From: an uncultured Bacteroides sp.
GTDB taxonomy: Bacteria; Bacteroidota; Bacteroidia; Bacteroidales; Bacteroidaceae
NCBI GenBank assembly: GCA_947074195.1
Contig: CAMTOS010000007.1
Location: 1-55,631, forward strand
DNA length: 55,631 bases
Direction of reading: 5' to 3'
Part shown: in pieces, positions 44,414 through 53,865 of the stretch
Numbering within the stretch: position 1 is the first letter of the stretch
Layout of the letters: the number at the start of each line of letters is the position of its first letter
Notes under the pieces: model-generated
Told to the model about the DNA's origin: nothing
The model's input: the letters and a program-made list of their open reading frames with translations, nothing else
Database searches by the model: none
Program-made: the position numbers and the translations under genes

Positions 44414-45526
44414 TTACAATTCGCTTTCTTTCAGGCGTTCAGCATTTTCGGCTACAGTCAGTTTGTCGATGCAATCCTGAATATCGCCATCCATAAATGC
44501 AGAAAGATTATAGATGGTATAATTGATGCGGTGATCCGTAATACGTCCCTGTGGATAATTATAAGTACGAATCTTGGCCGAACGGTCACCGGTTGATACC
44601 ATAGTCTTACGTTTAGAAGCGATATCATCAATATATTTCTGATGCTCCTTATCGTAGATGAACGTACGCAGACGCGATAAAGCACGCTCTTTATTTTTAG
44701 GCTGGTCACGGGTTTCGGTACATTCAATCAGAATTTCTTCGGATACCCCAGTATTTGGGTTTCTCCACATATAACGCAAGCGAACTCCGGATTCTACTTT
44801 ATTTACGTTCTGACCACCGGCACCACCGCTTCGGAAAGTATCCCATTTGATTTCGCCTTCATTGATTTCTACATCAAATGGTTCGGCTTCGGGAAGTACT
44901 GCAACAGATGCTGCAGAAGTATGTACACGTCCCTGAGTTTCTGTAGCAGGTACACGCTGTACTCGATGTACACCGGATTCGTATTTCAGAATACCATATA
45001 CATTATCACCGCTTACACTGCAAATTACCTCTTTGAATCCACCTGCAGCACCTTCGTTCACACTCGATACTTCCATTTTCCACCCTTTCGATTCGCAGAA
45101 TTTGGTATACATACGGAACAAGTCGCCGGCAAAGATTGCTGCTTCATCACCACCAGTACCACCACGAATTTCGAGAACCGCATTACGGCCATCCTGTGGA
45201 TCGGTAGGGACAAGCATTAATTTGATTTCTTCTTCAAGAACCGGCAAACGGTCCTGACTGCTGTCAAGTTCTTCTTTTGCCATTTCACGCATTTCAGCAT
45301 CAGACTCATTTGCCAGAATCTCTCGGGCTTCTGTAATGTTGGCCTGAAGTTGCATGTATTCTTTGCGCGCATTCATCAAGTCATCAAGCTCTTTGTATTC
45401 CTTAGTGAGCTTCACGTATCTTTTCTGATCGGCAATTACAGACGGGTCGGTAATCAGTGTCGAAATCTCTTCGAAACGGGCTACAAGGCCGTCCAGTTTA
45501 TCTAATATATTATTGTTATCTGCCAT
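44414..45526 (-). CDS. prfA: Peptide chain release factor 1
   Basis: A 370-residue class I release factor reading UAA and UAG. It has the RF1 selectivity tripeptide PAT in RVPATETQGRVHTSAAS and the GGQ peptidyl-hydrolase loop in FRSGGAGGQNVNKVES. The N-terminal coiled-coil domain (LDKLDGLVARFEEIS) and C-terminal RGRITDHRINYTIYNL-like segment are in place. Its ATG lies directly after the stop codon of the 67-residue membrane protein gene with no gap. Confidence 0.97.
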   Translation of the reverse strand: MADNNNILDKLDGLVARFEEISTLITDPSVIADQKRYVKLTKEYKELDDLMNARKEYMQLQANITEAREILANESDAEMREMAKEELDSSQDRLPVLEEEIKLMLVPTDPQDGRNAVLEIRGGTGGDEAAIFAGDLFRMYTKFCESKGWKMEVSSVNEGAAGGFKEVICSVSGDNVYGILKYESGVHRVQRVPATETQGRVHTSAASVAVLPEAEPFDVEINEGEIKWDTFRSGGAGGQNVNKVESGVRLRYMWRNPNTGVSEEILIECTETRDQPKNKERALSRLRTFIYDKEHQKYIDDIASKRKTMVSTGDRSAKIRTYNYPQGRITDHRINYTIYNLSAFMDGDIQDCIDKLTVAENAERLKESEL

Positions 45527-45730
45527 TTATCTAAATGTCTTTTGAATCCATCTGTCTTTTTTGGTAACTACTCTATAAGTAATTACAATCCATCCAAGTG
45601 TTCCGGCTACACGCATTGCAACGCGCCAGATATTATCATTTCTTTCAGATGCCAGCCAGCAAGTATATGCTAAATATAAAGTTGCCAGTACACATCCTAA
45701 ACAACAAAGGATAAACAGAAACTTCTTCAT
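45527..45730 (-). CDS. Small membrane protein, 67 aa
   Basis: The product has two hydrophobic helices, MKKFLFILCCLGCVLATLYLAY and a weaker one around VAGTLGWIVITYRVV, and ends in a basic tail (TKKDRWIQKTFR). The start codon overlaps the purM stop by one base (TAATG) and the stop abuts the prfA start. It is thus embedded in a tight purM-orf-prfA operon, which supports a real gene. I recognise no family with certainty. Confidence 0.78.
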   Translation of the reverse strand: MKKFLFILCCLGCVLATLYLAYTCWLASERNDNIWRVAMRVAGTLGWIVITYRVVTKKDRWIQKTFR

Positions 45731-46896
45731 TAATATCTGAATTCGCCGAATTCGCTTTTAATAATCAGTTCTTTTTTATCGCTTTCTTCCACACGACCTA
45801 CGATTTGTGCCGGGATACCGAAGCTTTCGCTAATCGCAATCACTTCTTCAGCATGTTCAGGAGAAAGATATACTTCCAGACGATGACCCATGTTGAATAC
45901 TTTATACATCTCAGCCCAGTCGGTACCACTTTGTTCGTGGATAGTTTTGAACAATGGAGGAACCGGGAACAGATTATCTTTAATTACACGTACATTCTCA
46001 ACGAAATGCAATACTTTAGTTTGCGCACCACCCGAACAATGTACCATACCGTGAATTTCAGGACGAAGTGCATCTAAAAGTTTTTTCACTACTGGTGCAT
46101 ACGTGCGGGTAGGAGAGAGAACCAGTTTACCGGCATCAATCGGAGAATCTTCCACTTTATCAGTCAGTTTCAAACCACCTGAGTAAGTTAGTTCATCAGG
46201 AACACCTGCATCAAAGCTTTCCGGATATTTTTCTGCCAGATATTTGGCAAATACGTCATGACGTGCACTTGTCAAACCATTGCTACCCATACCGCCATTG
46301 TATTCTTTTTCGTATGTTGCCTGACCAAAAGATGCCAGACCAACAATCACATCACCCGGACGGATATTTGCATTATCGATTACATCGCTGCGCTTCATAC
46401 GGCAAGTCACTGTACTATCTACAATAATGGTACGAACCAAATCGCCAACATCGGCAGTTTCACCACCGGTTGCATAAACACCAACACCCATTTCGCGGAG
46501 TTCGTTTAGTAACTCATCAGTTCCATTGATAATTGCCGAGATAACTTCTCCCGGAATCAACAGCTTGTTACGGCCGATAGTTGATGAAACAAGAATATTA
46601 TCTACGGCACCTACACAAAGCAAGTCGTCAATATTCATAATCAAAGCATCCTGTGCAATGCCTTTCCAAACCGATACATCACCGGTTTCTTTCCAGTACA
46701 GATAAGCCAGAGATGATTTTGTGCCTGCACCATCAGCGTGCATAATGTTGCAATACTCAGGATCGCCACCCAGAATATCGGGAATGATTTTACAGAAAGC
46801 TTGAGGGAAAATACCTTTGTCTATATTCTTGATGGCGTTGTGCACATCTTCTTTCGAAGCGCTCACGCCTCGCATCATGTAACGTTGATTACTCAT
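45730..46896 (-). CDS. purM: Phosphoribosylformylglycinamidine cyclo-ligase (AIR synthase)
   Basis: A 388-residue ATP-dependent enzyme of purine synthesis making aminoimidazole ribotide. It shows MHADGAGTKSSLAYLYWKETGD with the nucleotide loop, LIMNIDDLLCVGA, GVGVYATGGETADVGDLVRTI and VHCSGGAQTKVLHF. The sequence is the longer Bacteroidota form. It opens a tight operon with the 67-aa protein and prfA and has a -7 promoter motif 30 bp upstream. Confidence 0.95.
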   Translation of the reverse strand: MSNQRYMMRGVSASKEDVHNAIKNIDKGIFPQAFCKIIPDILGGDPEYCNIMHADGAGTKSSLAYLYWKETGDVSVWKGIAQDALIMNIDDLLCVGAVDNILVSSTIGRNKLLIPGEVISAIINGTDELLNELREMGVGVYATGGETADVGDLVRTIIVDSTVTCRMKRSDVIDNANIRPGDVIVGLASFGQATYEKEYNGGMGSNGLTSARHDVFAKYLAEKYPESFDAGVPDELTYSGGLKLTDKVEDSPIDAGKLVLSPTRTYAPVVKKLLDALRPEIHGMVHCSGGAQTKVLHFVENVRVIKDNLFPVPPLFKTIHEQSGTDWAEMYKVFNMGHRLEVYLSPEHAEEVIAISESFGIPAQIVGRVEESDKKELIIKSEFGEFRY

Positions 46897-46925
46897 GAGA
46901 AGTTGAAATTTTTTGTATACGGTTG

Positions 46926-46933
46926 CAAAATTA
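46926..46933 (-). promoter_or_regulatory. -7 promoter element of purM
   Basis: Read on the minus strand this is TAATTTTG, an exact TAnnTTTG match located 29 bp before the purM start. No clear -33 TTG is at the expected distance. Confidence 0.5.
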
Positions 46934-46975
46934 CTGATAATTCAGAAGATAAGGAAATGATTTATCTTTAAATGA

Positions 46976-47024
46976 AACATCTCATACTTAGTGACTTCAA
47001 AAAAATCACTAAATATGAGATGTT
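46976..47024 (-). terminator. Long stem-loop between lemA and purM
   Basis: A 19-position stem (46976-46994 with 47006-47024, one internal mismatch) has an 11-nt loop. It lies 28 bp after the lemA stop on the minus strand. The T run is inside the loop and not after the stem, so it may act as an mRNA 3'-end stabiliser as well as, or instead of, a classical intrinsic terminator. Confidence 0.6.
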
Positions 47025-47052
47025 CAGATATCTAATATAAGAATATTAAAGC

Positions 47053-47640
47053 TTAGAAAGCAACTTCGGGTGCAACAGATGCACCGGCTGCAGCTTCAAA
47101 ATATGGTTTTCTTTCGAAACCAAATAAGTTGTTAGGGAAACGACGTATTTTAGCATTGTAAAGCTGTGCTGTGTCATTAAACGTTTTACGTGCCACGGCA
47201 ATACGGTTTTCTGTACCTTCAAGCTGAGCCTGCAATTCCATAAAGTTCTGATTTGCTTTCAAGTCAGGATAGCTTTCGGTTATGGCAAGAAGTTTACCAA
47301 GTGCAGTCGTTACATCGCCCTGAGCTTTCTGATATTCAGCCAATTTTTCAGGCGTCATATTTGCAGGATCGATTACAATCTGAGTCGCTTTGCTACGAGC
47401 CAGTGTTACATCTTCCAGTGTTTGCTTTTCGTGAGCCGCATAACCTTTTACTGTACTAACAAGGTTAGGAATAAGGTCGGCACGGCGTTGATACTGAGCT
47501 TCAACATTTGCCCACTGTGCATCTACCTGCTCTTCGAGTGTAACAATATTATTGTAAATCTTTATAGAACTAATAATAATAACAGCAATAATACCTACAA
47601 TTACCAGAACCGTTATTAGTGGTTTACTTAAATTATTCAT
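47053..47640 (-). CDS. lemA: LemA family protein
   Basis: A 195-residue membrane-anchored protein. A single N-terminal helix (VLVIVGIIAVIIISSI) is followed by the classic LemA helical region: NNIVTLEEQVDAQWANVEAQYQRRADLIPNLVSTVKGYA and 'LLAITESYPDLKANQNFMELQAQLEGTENRIAVAR'. The family's molecular role is unclear. It is commonly next to a TPM-domain gene, exactly as here with a 44-bp gap, suggesting a shared operon and perhaps an envelope function. Confidence 0.95.
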   Translation of the reverse strand: MNNLSKPLITVLVIVGIIAVIIISSIKIYNNIVTLEEQVDAQWANVEAQYQRRADLIPNLVSTVKGYAAHEKQTLEDVTLARSKATQIVIDPANMTPEKLAEYQKAQGDVTTALGKLLAITESYPDLKANQNFMELQAQLEGTENRIAVARKTFNDTAQLYNAKIRRFPNNLFGFERKPYFEAAAGASVAPEVAF

Positions 47641-47684
47641 AAGCTGAATTGTCTTTTTATGTTTGAAATTAGATTGATTTATAT

Positions 47685-48605
47685 TTAAAAGCGAGAACCG
47701 GCACCACCGCCGCCGCCCATACCGCCGCCAAAGCTTCCTCCGCCAAAGCCGCCACCGCCCCGGCCACCGCCGAAACCACGACCAAAACCGCCGCCAATAA
47801 TAGGACCACCTCCCCGGCCACCGCCACGATAGTTGTCATCGTAACTCTGGTGAGTTCTTATCACTTTGTTACCACAGAAACGGCAGGCATAAGTTATCTC
47901 TTCGGTTTTTACACCATTCTGTCTGGATATAACGCGGCTATCCACACGTTGCAGGCCGAACTTTTTGCATTTAGGACAACGCGAATGTTCACGTACGGCA
48001 AGCATTGCAATAACTATTCCGACAATCATGACGCCAAATATGGCGAGAAGAATCATCAGTCCATCTTCATCTTCAGTATCTGGAGCTACCATTTCCACAC
48101 CCTGCAGTTGTTGTGTGATGGCATAAATACCTTCTACCATACCTTTACTCCAATTGTTGTCTTTGAAGTAAGGCACCATATATTTCATCTGTATGCGCTT
48201 ACAAATCGCATCAGGCAAATCGCCTTCCAGTCCGTAGCCTGTATAGAAGTGTACGCAACGCTGATCGGTAACCAAAAGAATTACCAGTCCGTTGTTGGTT
48301 TCTTTCTTGCCCACACCCCATTCATTCAAAAGTTTATGACTGAAATCATAGCAATCTTCTGCACCGATAGAAGGTACTATAACAGGCGCTATTTCTATGC
48401 CGGTTCTTTGTTCCAGATTATAGAGCATACGATCTATACTGTCAGTTGCAGCTGCCGATAAAATATTGGTCGGGTCATTTACATACCGCATTTTATTCTG
48501 CAGTCTGACTTTCGGAATGTTATTCGTCGTATAAACCTTGTTTTGTGCTCCAATGTGCAGTACAAACAAGAATAGTGTTATGATGATAAGTGTATAACGC
48601 TTCAT
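47685..48605 (-). CDS. TPM-domain membrane protein with zinc ribbon and Gly-rich tail
   Basis: A 306-residue protein with a signal peptide (FLFVLHIGAQN) and a TPM domain at about 40-170 (YVNDPTNILSAAATDSIDRMLYNLEQRTGIEIAPVIV; VHFYTGYGLEGDLPDA). One membrane helix lies near 182-203. A CxxC-x(n)-CxxC zinc ribbon follows (CPKCKKFG, CRFCGNK), then a C-terminal stretch almost wholly Gly with Arg, Phe and Ser. Such tails are common in this family. It forms an operon with lemA and is preceded by an alpha/beta hydrolase gene 9 bp upstream. Confidence 0.93.
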   Translation of the reverse strand: MKRYTLIIITLFLFVLHIGAQNKVYTTNNIPKVRLQNKMRYVNDPTNILSAAATDSIDRMLYNLEQRTGIEIAPVIVPSIGAEDCYDFSHKLLNEWGVGKKETNNGLVILLVTDQRCVHFYTGYGLEGDLPDAICKRIQMKYMVPYFKDNNWSKGMVEGIYAITQQLQGVEMVAPDTEDEDGLMILLAIFGVMIVGIVIAMLAVREHSRCPKCKKFGLQRVDSRVISRQNGVKTEEITYACRFCGNKVIRTHQSYDDNYRGGGRGGGPIIGGGFGRGFGGGRGGGGFGGGSFGGGMGGGGGAGSRF

Positions 48606-48614
48606 TTAAATTCT

Positions 48615-49577
48615 TTAATTAATATATTTTCCAACAAATTCGCCCACAAGACGCGTATATTCTTTGGTATGATCTTTATACGACATGGCGTGTTTGGCTC
48701 CCGGTGCAATCCAAAGTTCTTTAGGTTCCGATTTGGCTTCATACAATGGATAGACATTCCATGTTGGAACATAGCCATCATCACCTCCATGGATAAATAA
48801 CATCGGATAGTTGCATTTTTCTACCTGTTTCAGCGATGAGGCTTCTTTAAAATTCCAGCCATACTTCAACTGGCAAATCACATCGGCTACATATAATATA
48901 GGAAATGCCGGCAAGTGAAATGTTTCATCAAGCTGATAGCTAAACTCATCCCATACACTAATATAACCACAATCCTCCACAAAACAACGGGTAAAATAAG
49001 GTTGTTCCATACCCGATACCATCATGGTAGTAGCCCCTCCCATCGAAATACCATGAACTGCCATCTGAGTGCTGTCACCAAAGATTTCGTTAGCCACATG
49101 CATCCACTGCATCACATCGAGACGGTCTTTCCAGCCCATTTGTATGGCTTTTCCTCCGCTTTCGCCCTGATGCTGCAAATCGGGCAATAAAATATTAAAT
49201 CCAAGTTCTTTACTGTACAAATAACCAATCATCAGCATTCTTATGGCTTCATCGGTATATCCATGTACAATTACCGCCGTTTTTTTAGTTGGTTTAGCAG
49301 CTTCAACATATAAAGCGTGAAGTCTGATACCTTCGGGGTTATGAATAAAAGTATCGCGAAGCGCACCAATATGATTCAGACTATCTACCCAGGGTTCCAG
49401 ATATGGATAGTTCGTAAACATATATTGCCATGCATCCGCATTCTTCCGTTCGATATCTTTATTTGGCTGTAAACTGTAACTCAGCAGATAAAAACCGGCA
49501 CCGATAAGAATAATAATTATAGCTAACAGCACCGAAATAACCCATCTTCTGATTCTTTTCCTTGTCTTTTCTTTCAT
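48615..49577 (-). CDS. Membrane-anchored alpha/beta hydrolase
   Basis: A 320-residue protein. An N-terminal membrane helix (WVISVLLAIIIILIGAGFYLL) anchors it, with the catalytic domain outside the inner membrane. The nucleophile elbow is VHGISMGGATT, with AVIVHGYTDEA as the oxyanion region, 'MLFIHGGDDGYVP' with the acid Asp, and GAKHAMSYKDH with the catalytic His. It resembles BAAT/peptidase S9-like hydrolases of Bacteroidota (YqkD-like). The substrate is unknown. It is 9 bp before the TPM gene and 19 bp after aroE. Confidence 0.9.
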   Translation of the reverse strand: MKEKTRKRIRRWVISVLLAIIIILIGAGFYLLSYSLQPNKDIERKNADAWQYMFTNYPYLEPWVDSLNHIGALRDTFIHNPEGIRLHALYVEAAKPTKKTAVIVHGYTDEAIRMLMIGYLYSKELGFNILLPDLQHQGESGGKAIQMGWKDRLDVMQWMHVANEIFGDSTQMAVHGISMGGATTMMVSGMEQPYFTRCFVEDCGYISVWDEFSYQLDETFHLPAFPILYVADVICQLKYGWNFKEASSLKQVEKCNYPMLFIHGGDDGYVPTWNVYPLYEAKSEPKELWIAPGAKHAMSYKDHTKEYTRLVGEFVGKYIN

Positions 49578-49596
49578 TCAGGAAAATGTTTAAATA

Positions 49597-50340
49597 TTAG
49601 CGTTGCCATATTTCCCAGGCAGCAAAAGCCTGAAGCAATAACATCTCGAGTCCGTTTTTAGTAACTGCTCCCTGTGCCTCACCTTTCTTCATGAAAAGTG
49701 TGGTGTTAGGATTATAAAGCAGATCATAGAGCAGATGATCCGGAGTAATCCATTGATAAGGAATATTGGGACATTCATCTACTTTAGGATACATTCCTAC
49801 AGGTGTACAGTTTACAATTACCAGATGCTCTTTCATTACCTCTTCAGTCAATTCATCATAGGTGATACATCCTGCTTTGGGGGCACGTGATACATATTGC
49901 CCGTCAATTCCAAGTTTTTTTAATCCGTGGAAGATTGCTTTGGAAGATCCGCCGGTACCTAAAATCAATGCCTTCTTATGTTTCGGCATTAAAAGCGGTT
50001 CAATAGACTGCATAAAACCGATGATATCAGAATTATAGCCAATCAGTTTTATTTTATCCTTTTTAGGCCGCTCAATCTTAATCACATTTACAGCTCCGAT
50101 ACTCTCTGCATCAGGACTCAATCCGTTCAGAAACGGAATAACTTTCTCCTTATAAGGTATCGTCACATTCAATCCGCATAAGTCGGGATTCTTGTCGATT
50201 ACTTCAGTGAAATCGTTGATACTTGGAATTTCGAAATTCACATATTTAGCATCAATTCCTTCCGAGGCAAATTTCTCATTGAAATAGCCAACTGAAAAGG
50301 AATGTTTCAGCGGATAGCCAATTAAACCATATTTTTTCAT
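49597..50340 (-). CDS. aroE: Shikimate dehydrogenase
   Basis: A 247-residue NADPH-dependent enzyme of the chorismate pathway. I chose the ATG at 50340 (MKKYGLIGYPLKHSFS), because the longer frame would overlap the upstream methyltransferase gene. Substrate residues are in LKHSFSVGYFNEKF and GLNVTIPYKEKV with the catalytic Lys. The Rossmann loop is LILGTGGSSKAI and a later motif is VNCTPVGMYP. It is 19 bp after menG/ubiE on the same strand. Confidence 0.96.
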   Translation of the reverse strand: MKKYGLIGYPLKHSFSVGYFNEKFASEGIDAKYVNFEIPSINDFTEVIDKNPDLCGLNVTIPYKEKVIPFLNGLSPDAESIGAVNVIKIERPKKDKIKLIGYNSDIIGFMQSIEPLLMPKHKKALILGTGGSSKAIFHGLKKLGIDGQYVSRAPKAGCITYDELTEEVMKEHLVIVNCTPVGMYPKVDECPNIPYQWITPDHLLYDLLYNPNTTLFMKKGEAQGAVTKNGLEMLLLQAFAAWEIWQR

Positions 50341-50359
50341 ATCAGGAGCTTTATATATT

Positions 50360-51097
50360 TTATTTTGTAGCTGTATAGAGTGTACAGATACCAAATGTTA
50401 ATCGTTTAAAGTCTACATGGCTGAAGCCGGCTTTCGAAAGGCTCTTTTTCATCACTTCGCCTTGCGGAAAAGCTTTAATAGTTTCGGGTAAATAGTGATA
50501 TGCACTTTTATCCTTCGACATTAGTTTGCCCAACGTTGGAATGACGACTTTCGAGTAAATGCCGAACAACTGTTTCATAGGAAATTGCTCGGGCGTTGTC
50601 AGTTCAAGAATCACCAGATGTCCGCCGGGTTTTAAAACGCGGCACATCTCGGTCAATCCTTTATCCAGATCGGCAAAGTTACGAATACCAAAAGCTACCG
50701 TAACAGCGTCGAACCGGTTATCTTTAAATGAAAGATTAGTGCAGTCCTCTCTTGCGAAAGATATTTGCTGCGCTAATCCCTCATTCTTAACTTTTTCTCT
50801 TCCCACATTCATCATACCTTCCGATATATCCGTGCCGATCAGTTCATCGGGTTGCAGCATTTTGCAGGCAAGTATCGCAAAATCGCCTGTACCGGTAGCC
50901 ACATCCATCATTTGTTTTGGTGCATGTGGTTTCAGCCATTTGATGGCTTTTTTTCTCCAGCTCTTGTCAATGCCTAAAGAAAGTGTATGATTAAGTTTGT
51001 CATAATCGGGTGCAATGTTATCGAACATTTGCTCCACCTGCTCTCTCTTTTCACCTTTATCGCTATAGGGTTTGATATATTCCTGTGGGTAGTTCAT
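50360..51097 (-). CDS. ubiE/menG: Demethylmenaquinone methyltransferase
   Basis: A 245-residue SAM-dependent methyltransferase for the last step of menaquinone synthesis. It has the UbiE/COQ5 signature [24 protein letters not shown], the SAM loop [14 protein letters not shown] and the second signature [35 protein letters not shown]. Bacteroidales use menaquinone, so the MenG role is expected. It starts 6 bp after purC. Confidence 0.96.
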   Translation of the reverse strand: MNYPQEYIKPYSDKGEKREQVEQMFDNIAPDYDKLNHTLSLGIDKSWRKKAIKWLKPHAPKQMMDVATGTGDFAILACKMLQPDELIGTDISEGMMNVGREKVKNEGLAQQISFAREDCTNLSFKDNRFDAVTVAFGIRNFADLDKGLTEMCRVLKPGGHLVILELTTPEQFPMKQLFGIYSKVVIPTLGKLMSKDKSAYHYLPETIKAFPQGEVMKKSLSKAGFSHVDFKRLTFGICTLYTATK

Positions 51098-51103
51098 CTA
51101 TAC

Positions 51104-52045
51104 TTATTTCGTCAGATATTCAGTTACATTTTTTTCGATACGTTCTGCAATATTGCTTGTATCTTCTTTCACGAACTTTTCGCCAGTGATGTTTTCGTAA
51201 AGTTCAATATAGCGTTCGCTAATGCTTTTTACGATTTCGGGAGTCATTTCAGGCACAGTCTGACCTTCTTTACCCTGGAAACCGTTTTCCATCAGCCATT
51301 CGCGTACGAATTCTTTAGAAAGCTGCTTTTGTGGTTCACCTTTTTCGAAACGTTCCTGATAACCTTCGCTGTAGAAATAGCGGCTTGAATCTGGTGTATG
51401 GATTTCGTCCATCAAATAGATTTCTCCATTGTGTTTACCAAATTCATATTTTGTATCTACCAAAATCAATCCACGTTCTGCAGCAATTTCTTCACCACGT
51501 TTGAATAGTGCGATAGTATATTTTTCAAGAATAGCATATTCTTCGGGTGTAGCCAATCCTTGTTTCAGAATCTCTTCTTTCGAAATGTCTTCATCGTGAA
51601 GTCCCATTTCTGCTTTAGTGGTTGGCGTGATGATAGGTTCAGCAAACTTCTCATTCTCGCGCATACCGTCAGGAAGTTTTACACCACAGATTTCGCGAAC
51701 GCCACTTTTGTAAGTACGCCATGCGCTACCACAAAGATAACCGCGAACAATCATTTCAACAGGAAAGCCTTCGCAACGTACACCTACTGTTACCATCGGA
51801 TCGGGCGTAGCCAGTTTCCAGTTTGGGCAGATATCAGCAGTAGCGTCAAGAAATTTAGCTGCAATCTGGTTCAGCATTTGTCCTTTGTAAGGAATTCCTT
51901 CGGGAAGAACCACATCAAAAGCCGAAATACGGTCGGTAGCAACCATCACCAGTTTATCGCCGATGTTATATACATCACGTACCTTACCATGATACACACT
52001 TTTCTGTCCCGGAAAATTAAAATCTGTTTTTGTTAATGCTTTCAT
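51104..52045 (-). CDS. purC: Phosphoribosylaminoimidazole-succinocarboxamide synthase
   Basis: A 313-residue SAICAR synthetase of purine biosynthesis. Family segments include [77 protein letters not shown], and [29 protein letters not shown]. It is the longer form with an extra C-terminal helix. It lies between phoH (36-bp gap) and menG. Confidence 0.97.
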   Translation of the reverse strand: MKALTKTDFNFPGQKSVYHGKVRDVYNIGDKLVMVATDRISAFDVVLPEGIPYKGQMLNQIAAKFLDATADICPNWKLATPDPMVTVGVRCEGFPVEMIVRGYLCGSAWRTYKSGVREICGVKLPDGMRENEKFAEPIITPTTKAEMGLHDEDISKEEILKQGLATPEEYAILEKYTIALFKRGEEIAAERGLILVDTKYEFGKHNGEIYLMDEIHTPDSSRYFYSEGYQERFEKGEPQKQLSKEFVREWLMENGFQGKEGQTVPEMTPEIVKSISERYIELYENITGEKFVKEDTSNIAERIEKNVTEYLTK

Positions 52046-52081
52046 TTTGAATTTTTCTCTTTAACTATGATAATGAAAATC

Positions 52082-53080
52082 TTATTTGGTTTTCTCTGCT
52101 TCAGTTTCGGCTTCGGCTTTACGCTTTTCGCGTTCCTCCTTCTTTTGTTTATCGAACTTTTCGTAAGCATCTACCACACGGGTCACTAACTTATGACGAA
52201 CAATATCTTTCTTATTCAGTTCGATAAAGCTGATACCTTTTACCCCTTTCAGAATATGCATGGCCTGCACCAAACCTGATGTTTGCGATGCTGGAAGGTC
52301 AATCTGCGTCATATCACCTGTAACAATCATCTTCGTATTCATTCCCATACGGGTAAGAAACATTTTGATCTGTTGCGTAGTGGTGTTCTGAGCTTCATCG
52401 AGAATAACTACAGCATCATTCAGCGTACGACCGCGCATAAATGCCAGCGGAGCAATCTGAATAATGTTTAGTTCCATATACTCTTTCAGCTTAGCAGCAG
52501 GAATCATATCCTGCAAAGCATCATAAAGGGGTTGTAAATAGGGATCGATTTTTTCTTTCATATCACCCGGAAGGAAGCCGAGTTTTTCGCCGGCTTCTAC
52601 AGCAGGACGGCTCAGAATAATCTTTTTGATTTCTTTGTTTTTTAGCGAACGCACTGCAAGAGCAATGGCGGTATAAGTTTTACCCGAACCTGCAGGACCG
52701 ATGGCAAATACCATATCGTTCTTATTGAAGGCTTCGACTAACTTTTGCTGATTATCGCTTCGGGGAATAATGGGTTTACCGGTAACACTGAATACAATCA
52801 CATTCCCGGTTTTTTCTCCTTGCGGATCATTACCTTTTATGATATCAACTATTACCTCTTCGTTTAGCGAATTATATTCAGCACAATATTTTTCAAGCTT
52901 CAGAATGTTTTCCTCGAAGGCACACATTTCCTCTTCATCACCCAAAACTTTAATAACATTGCCGCGGGCAACAATACGCAACTTTGGGTAAAGTGCTTTA
53001 ATCAACTGAATATTGGTGTTGTTAACACCAAAGAAGATAACAGGGTCGATATCTTCTAAAACAATTAGTCTTTCTATCAT
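52082..53080 (-). CDS. phoH: PhoH-family ATPase (PhoH-like)
   Basis: A 332-residue cytoplasmic ATPase. An N-terminal KH-like region (IVARGNVIKVLGDEEEMCAFE) precedes the PhoH core with Walker A GPAGSGKTYTAIAL, Walker B DAVVILDEAQNTT and the motif MFLTRMGMNTKMIVTGD. The C-terminal tail is very charged (KKEEREKRKAEAE). PhoH-like proteins are implicated in RNA metabolism near YbeY. It starts the phoH-purC-menG-aroE series and has a -7 motif upstream. Confidence 0.94.
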   Translation of the reverse strand: MIERLIVLEDIDPVIFFGVNNTNIQLIKALYPKLRIVARGNVIKVLGDEEEMCAFEENILKLEKYCAEYNSLNEEVIVDIIKGNDPQGEKTGNVIVFSVTGKPIIPRSDNQQKLVEAFNKNDMVFAIGPAGSGKTYTAIALAVRSLKNKEIKKIILSRPAVEAGEKLGFLPGDMKEKIDPYLQPLYDALQDMIPAAKLKEYMELNIIQIAPLAFMRGRTLNDAVVILDEAQNTTTQQIKMFLTRMGMNTKMIVTGDMTQIDLPASQTSGLVQAMHILKGVKGISFIELNKKDIVRHKLVTRVVDAYEKFDKQKKEEREKRKAEAETEAEKTK

Positions 53081-53108
53081 ATATTGGTATTAAACAATAA
53101 TATATCGG

Positions 53109-53116
53109 CAAATTTA
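53109..53116 (-). promoter_or_regulatory. -7 promoter element of phoH
   Basis: Read on the minus strand this is TAAATTTG, an exact TAnnTTTG match 28 bp before the phoH start. Confidence 0.5.
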
Positions 53117-53168
53117 ATGAAACGTTCTTAGACTTACATGCTTATTATCAAATTATTTAGTTGCCGTG

Positions 53169-53831
53169 TTAACGTGTAGTAATGTGAAAGCAGGCCTGAT
53201 TTTTCTCGTGCTTCACATAACAGCGGTTTTCTTTCTGCAAATCACGCAACACCTCGGCCAGCACATGCTTTAATTTATCTTCGTTAGTTTCCAGGGTTTC
53301 ATAATCACCTTTTTTCTCGATGATTTTGAATCTCTTCCATGTGATATCGAAAGTCGTTCCGTACATATGTGCCGAGTTTTCAGAGGCATTGATGTTCACT
53401 TTTTTCAGCTTCTTTACGTCATCTTTCGTACGAAGGACCGAGGTGACGATTAGCTTATGCGGGTGAAGCCATTTGGAATTTAATGAATCCTTAAAGTTCT
53501 GCGCAATCTTCGTCAGCAATTCATCGGCACGTGGCACAAGAAAGGGTACCGAATAAGTAAGCTTATCAACTATATACAAATCATTATTACCTATCTCTTT
53601 CAGCGTTTTGGTCAGATGTTCGGCTTCATCGCGGCAAGCCACCGGTTTAACGCCAAATTTCTTTGCAGCATCGATATGCTTTTTATGCATGTCGTTAAAT
53701 GTTTTCGACAAATTGTTTACCCCTCTGACTCTTCGCGGTGTTTCAGGACGAACAGGAACTTCATTATTCTTTTTACAGCCACAAACGATAAATAAGCAAC
53801 ATAGCAGGAAAGCGAAACCGGTATATTTCAT
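53169..53831 (-). CDS. DUF5715-like lipoprotein with a possible M15-type zinc site
   Basis: A 220-residue lipoprotein. I chose the ATG at 53831 because it gives a proper lipobox (LLCCLFIVCGCKK). The sequence shows ENSAHMYGTTFDITWKRF, matching the SxHxxGxxxDI metal motif of M15/VanY-like peptidases (His145, Asp152), and a late 'CFHITTR' whose His216 could be the third ligand. The preceding 'LIVTSVLRTKDDVKKLKK' also fits that fold. This hints at a peptidoglycan carboxypeptidase-like role in the periplasm. The enzyme identity is inferred; I know the family only as DUF5715. Confidence 0.78.
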   Translation of the reverse strand: MKYTGFAFLLCCLFIVCGCKKNNEVPVRPETPRRVRGVNNLSKTFNDMHKKHIDAAKKFGVKPVACRDEAEHLTKTLKEIGNNDLYIVDKLTYSVPFLVPRADELLTKIAQNFKDSLNSKWLHPHKLIVTSVLRTKDDVKKLKKVNINASENSAHMYGTTFDITWKRFKIIEKKGDYETLETNEDKLKHVLAEVLRDLQKENRCYVKHEKNQACFHITTR

Positions 53832-53865
53832 GTTAAAGAAAGATATGTTATTGACCAATAGCGTG

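Noticed and set aside
47850..48461. 203-residue plus-strand ORF opposite the TPM gene
   Set aside because: It is antisense to a clear TPM-domain protein, is rich in Tyr, His and Phe as mirrored reading frames often are, and shows no family motif.
50341..50394. Longer aroE start overlapping the methyltransferase gene
   Set aside because: The family N-terminus begins at the ATG at 50340, and the extension has no homology-like features.
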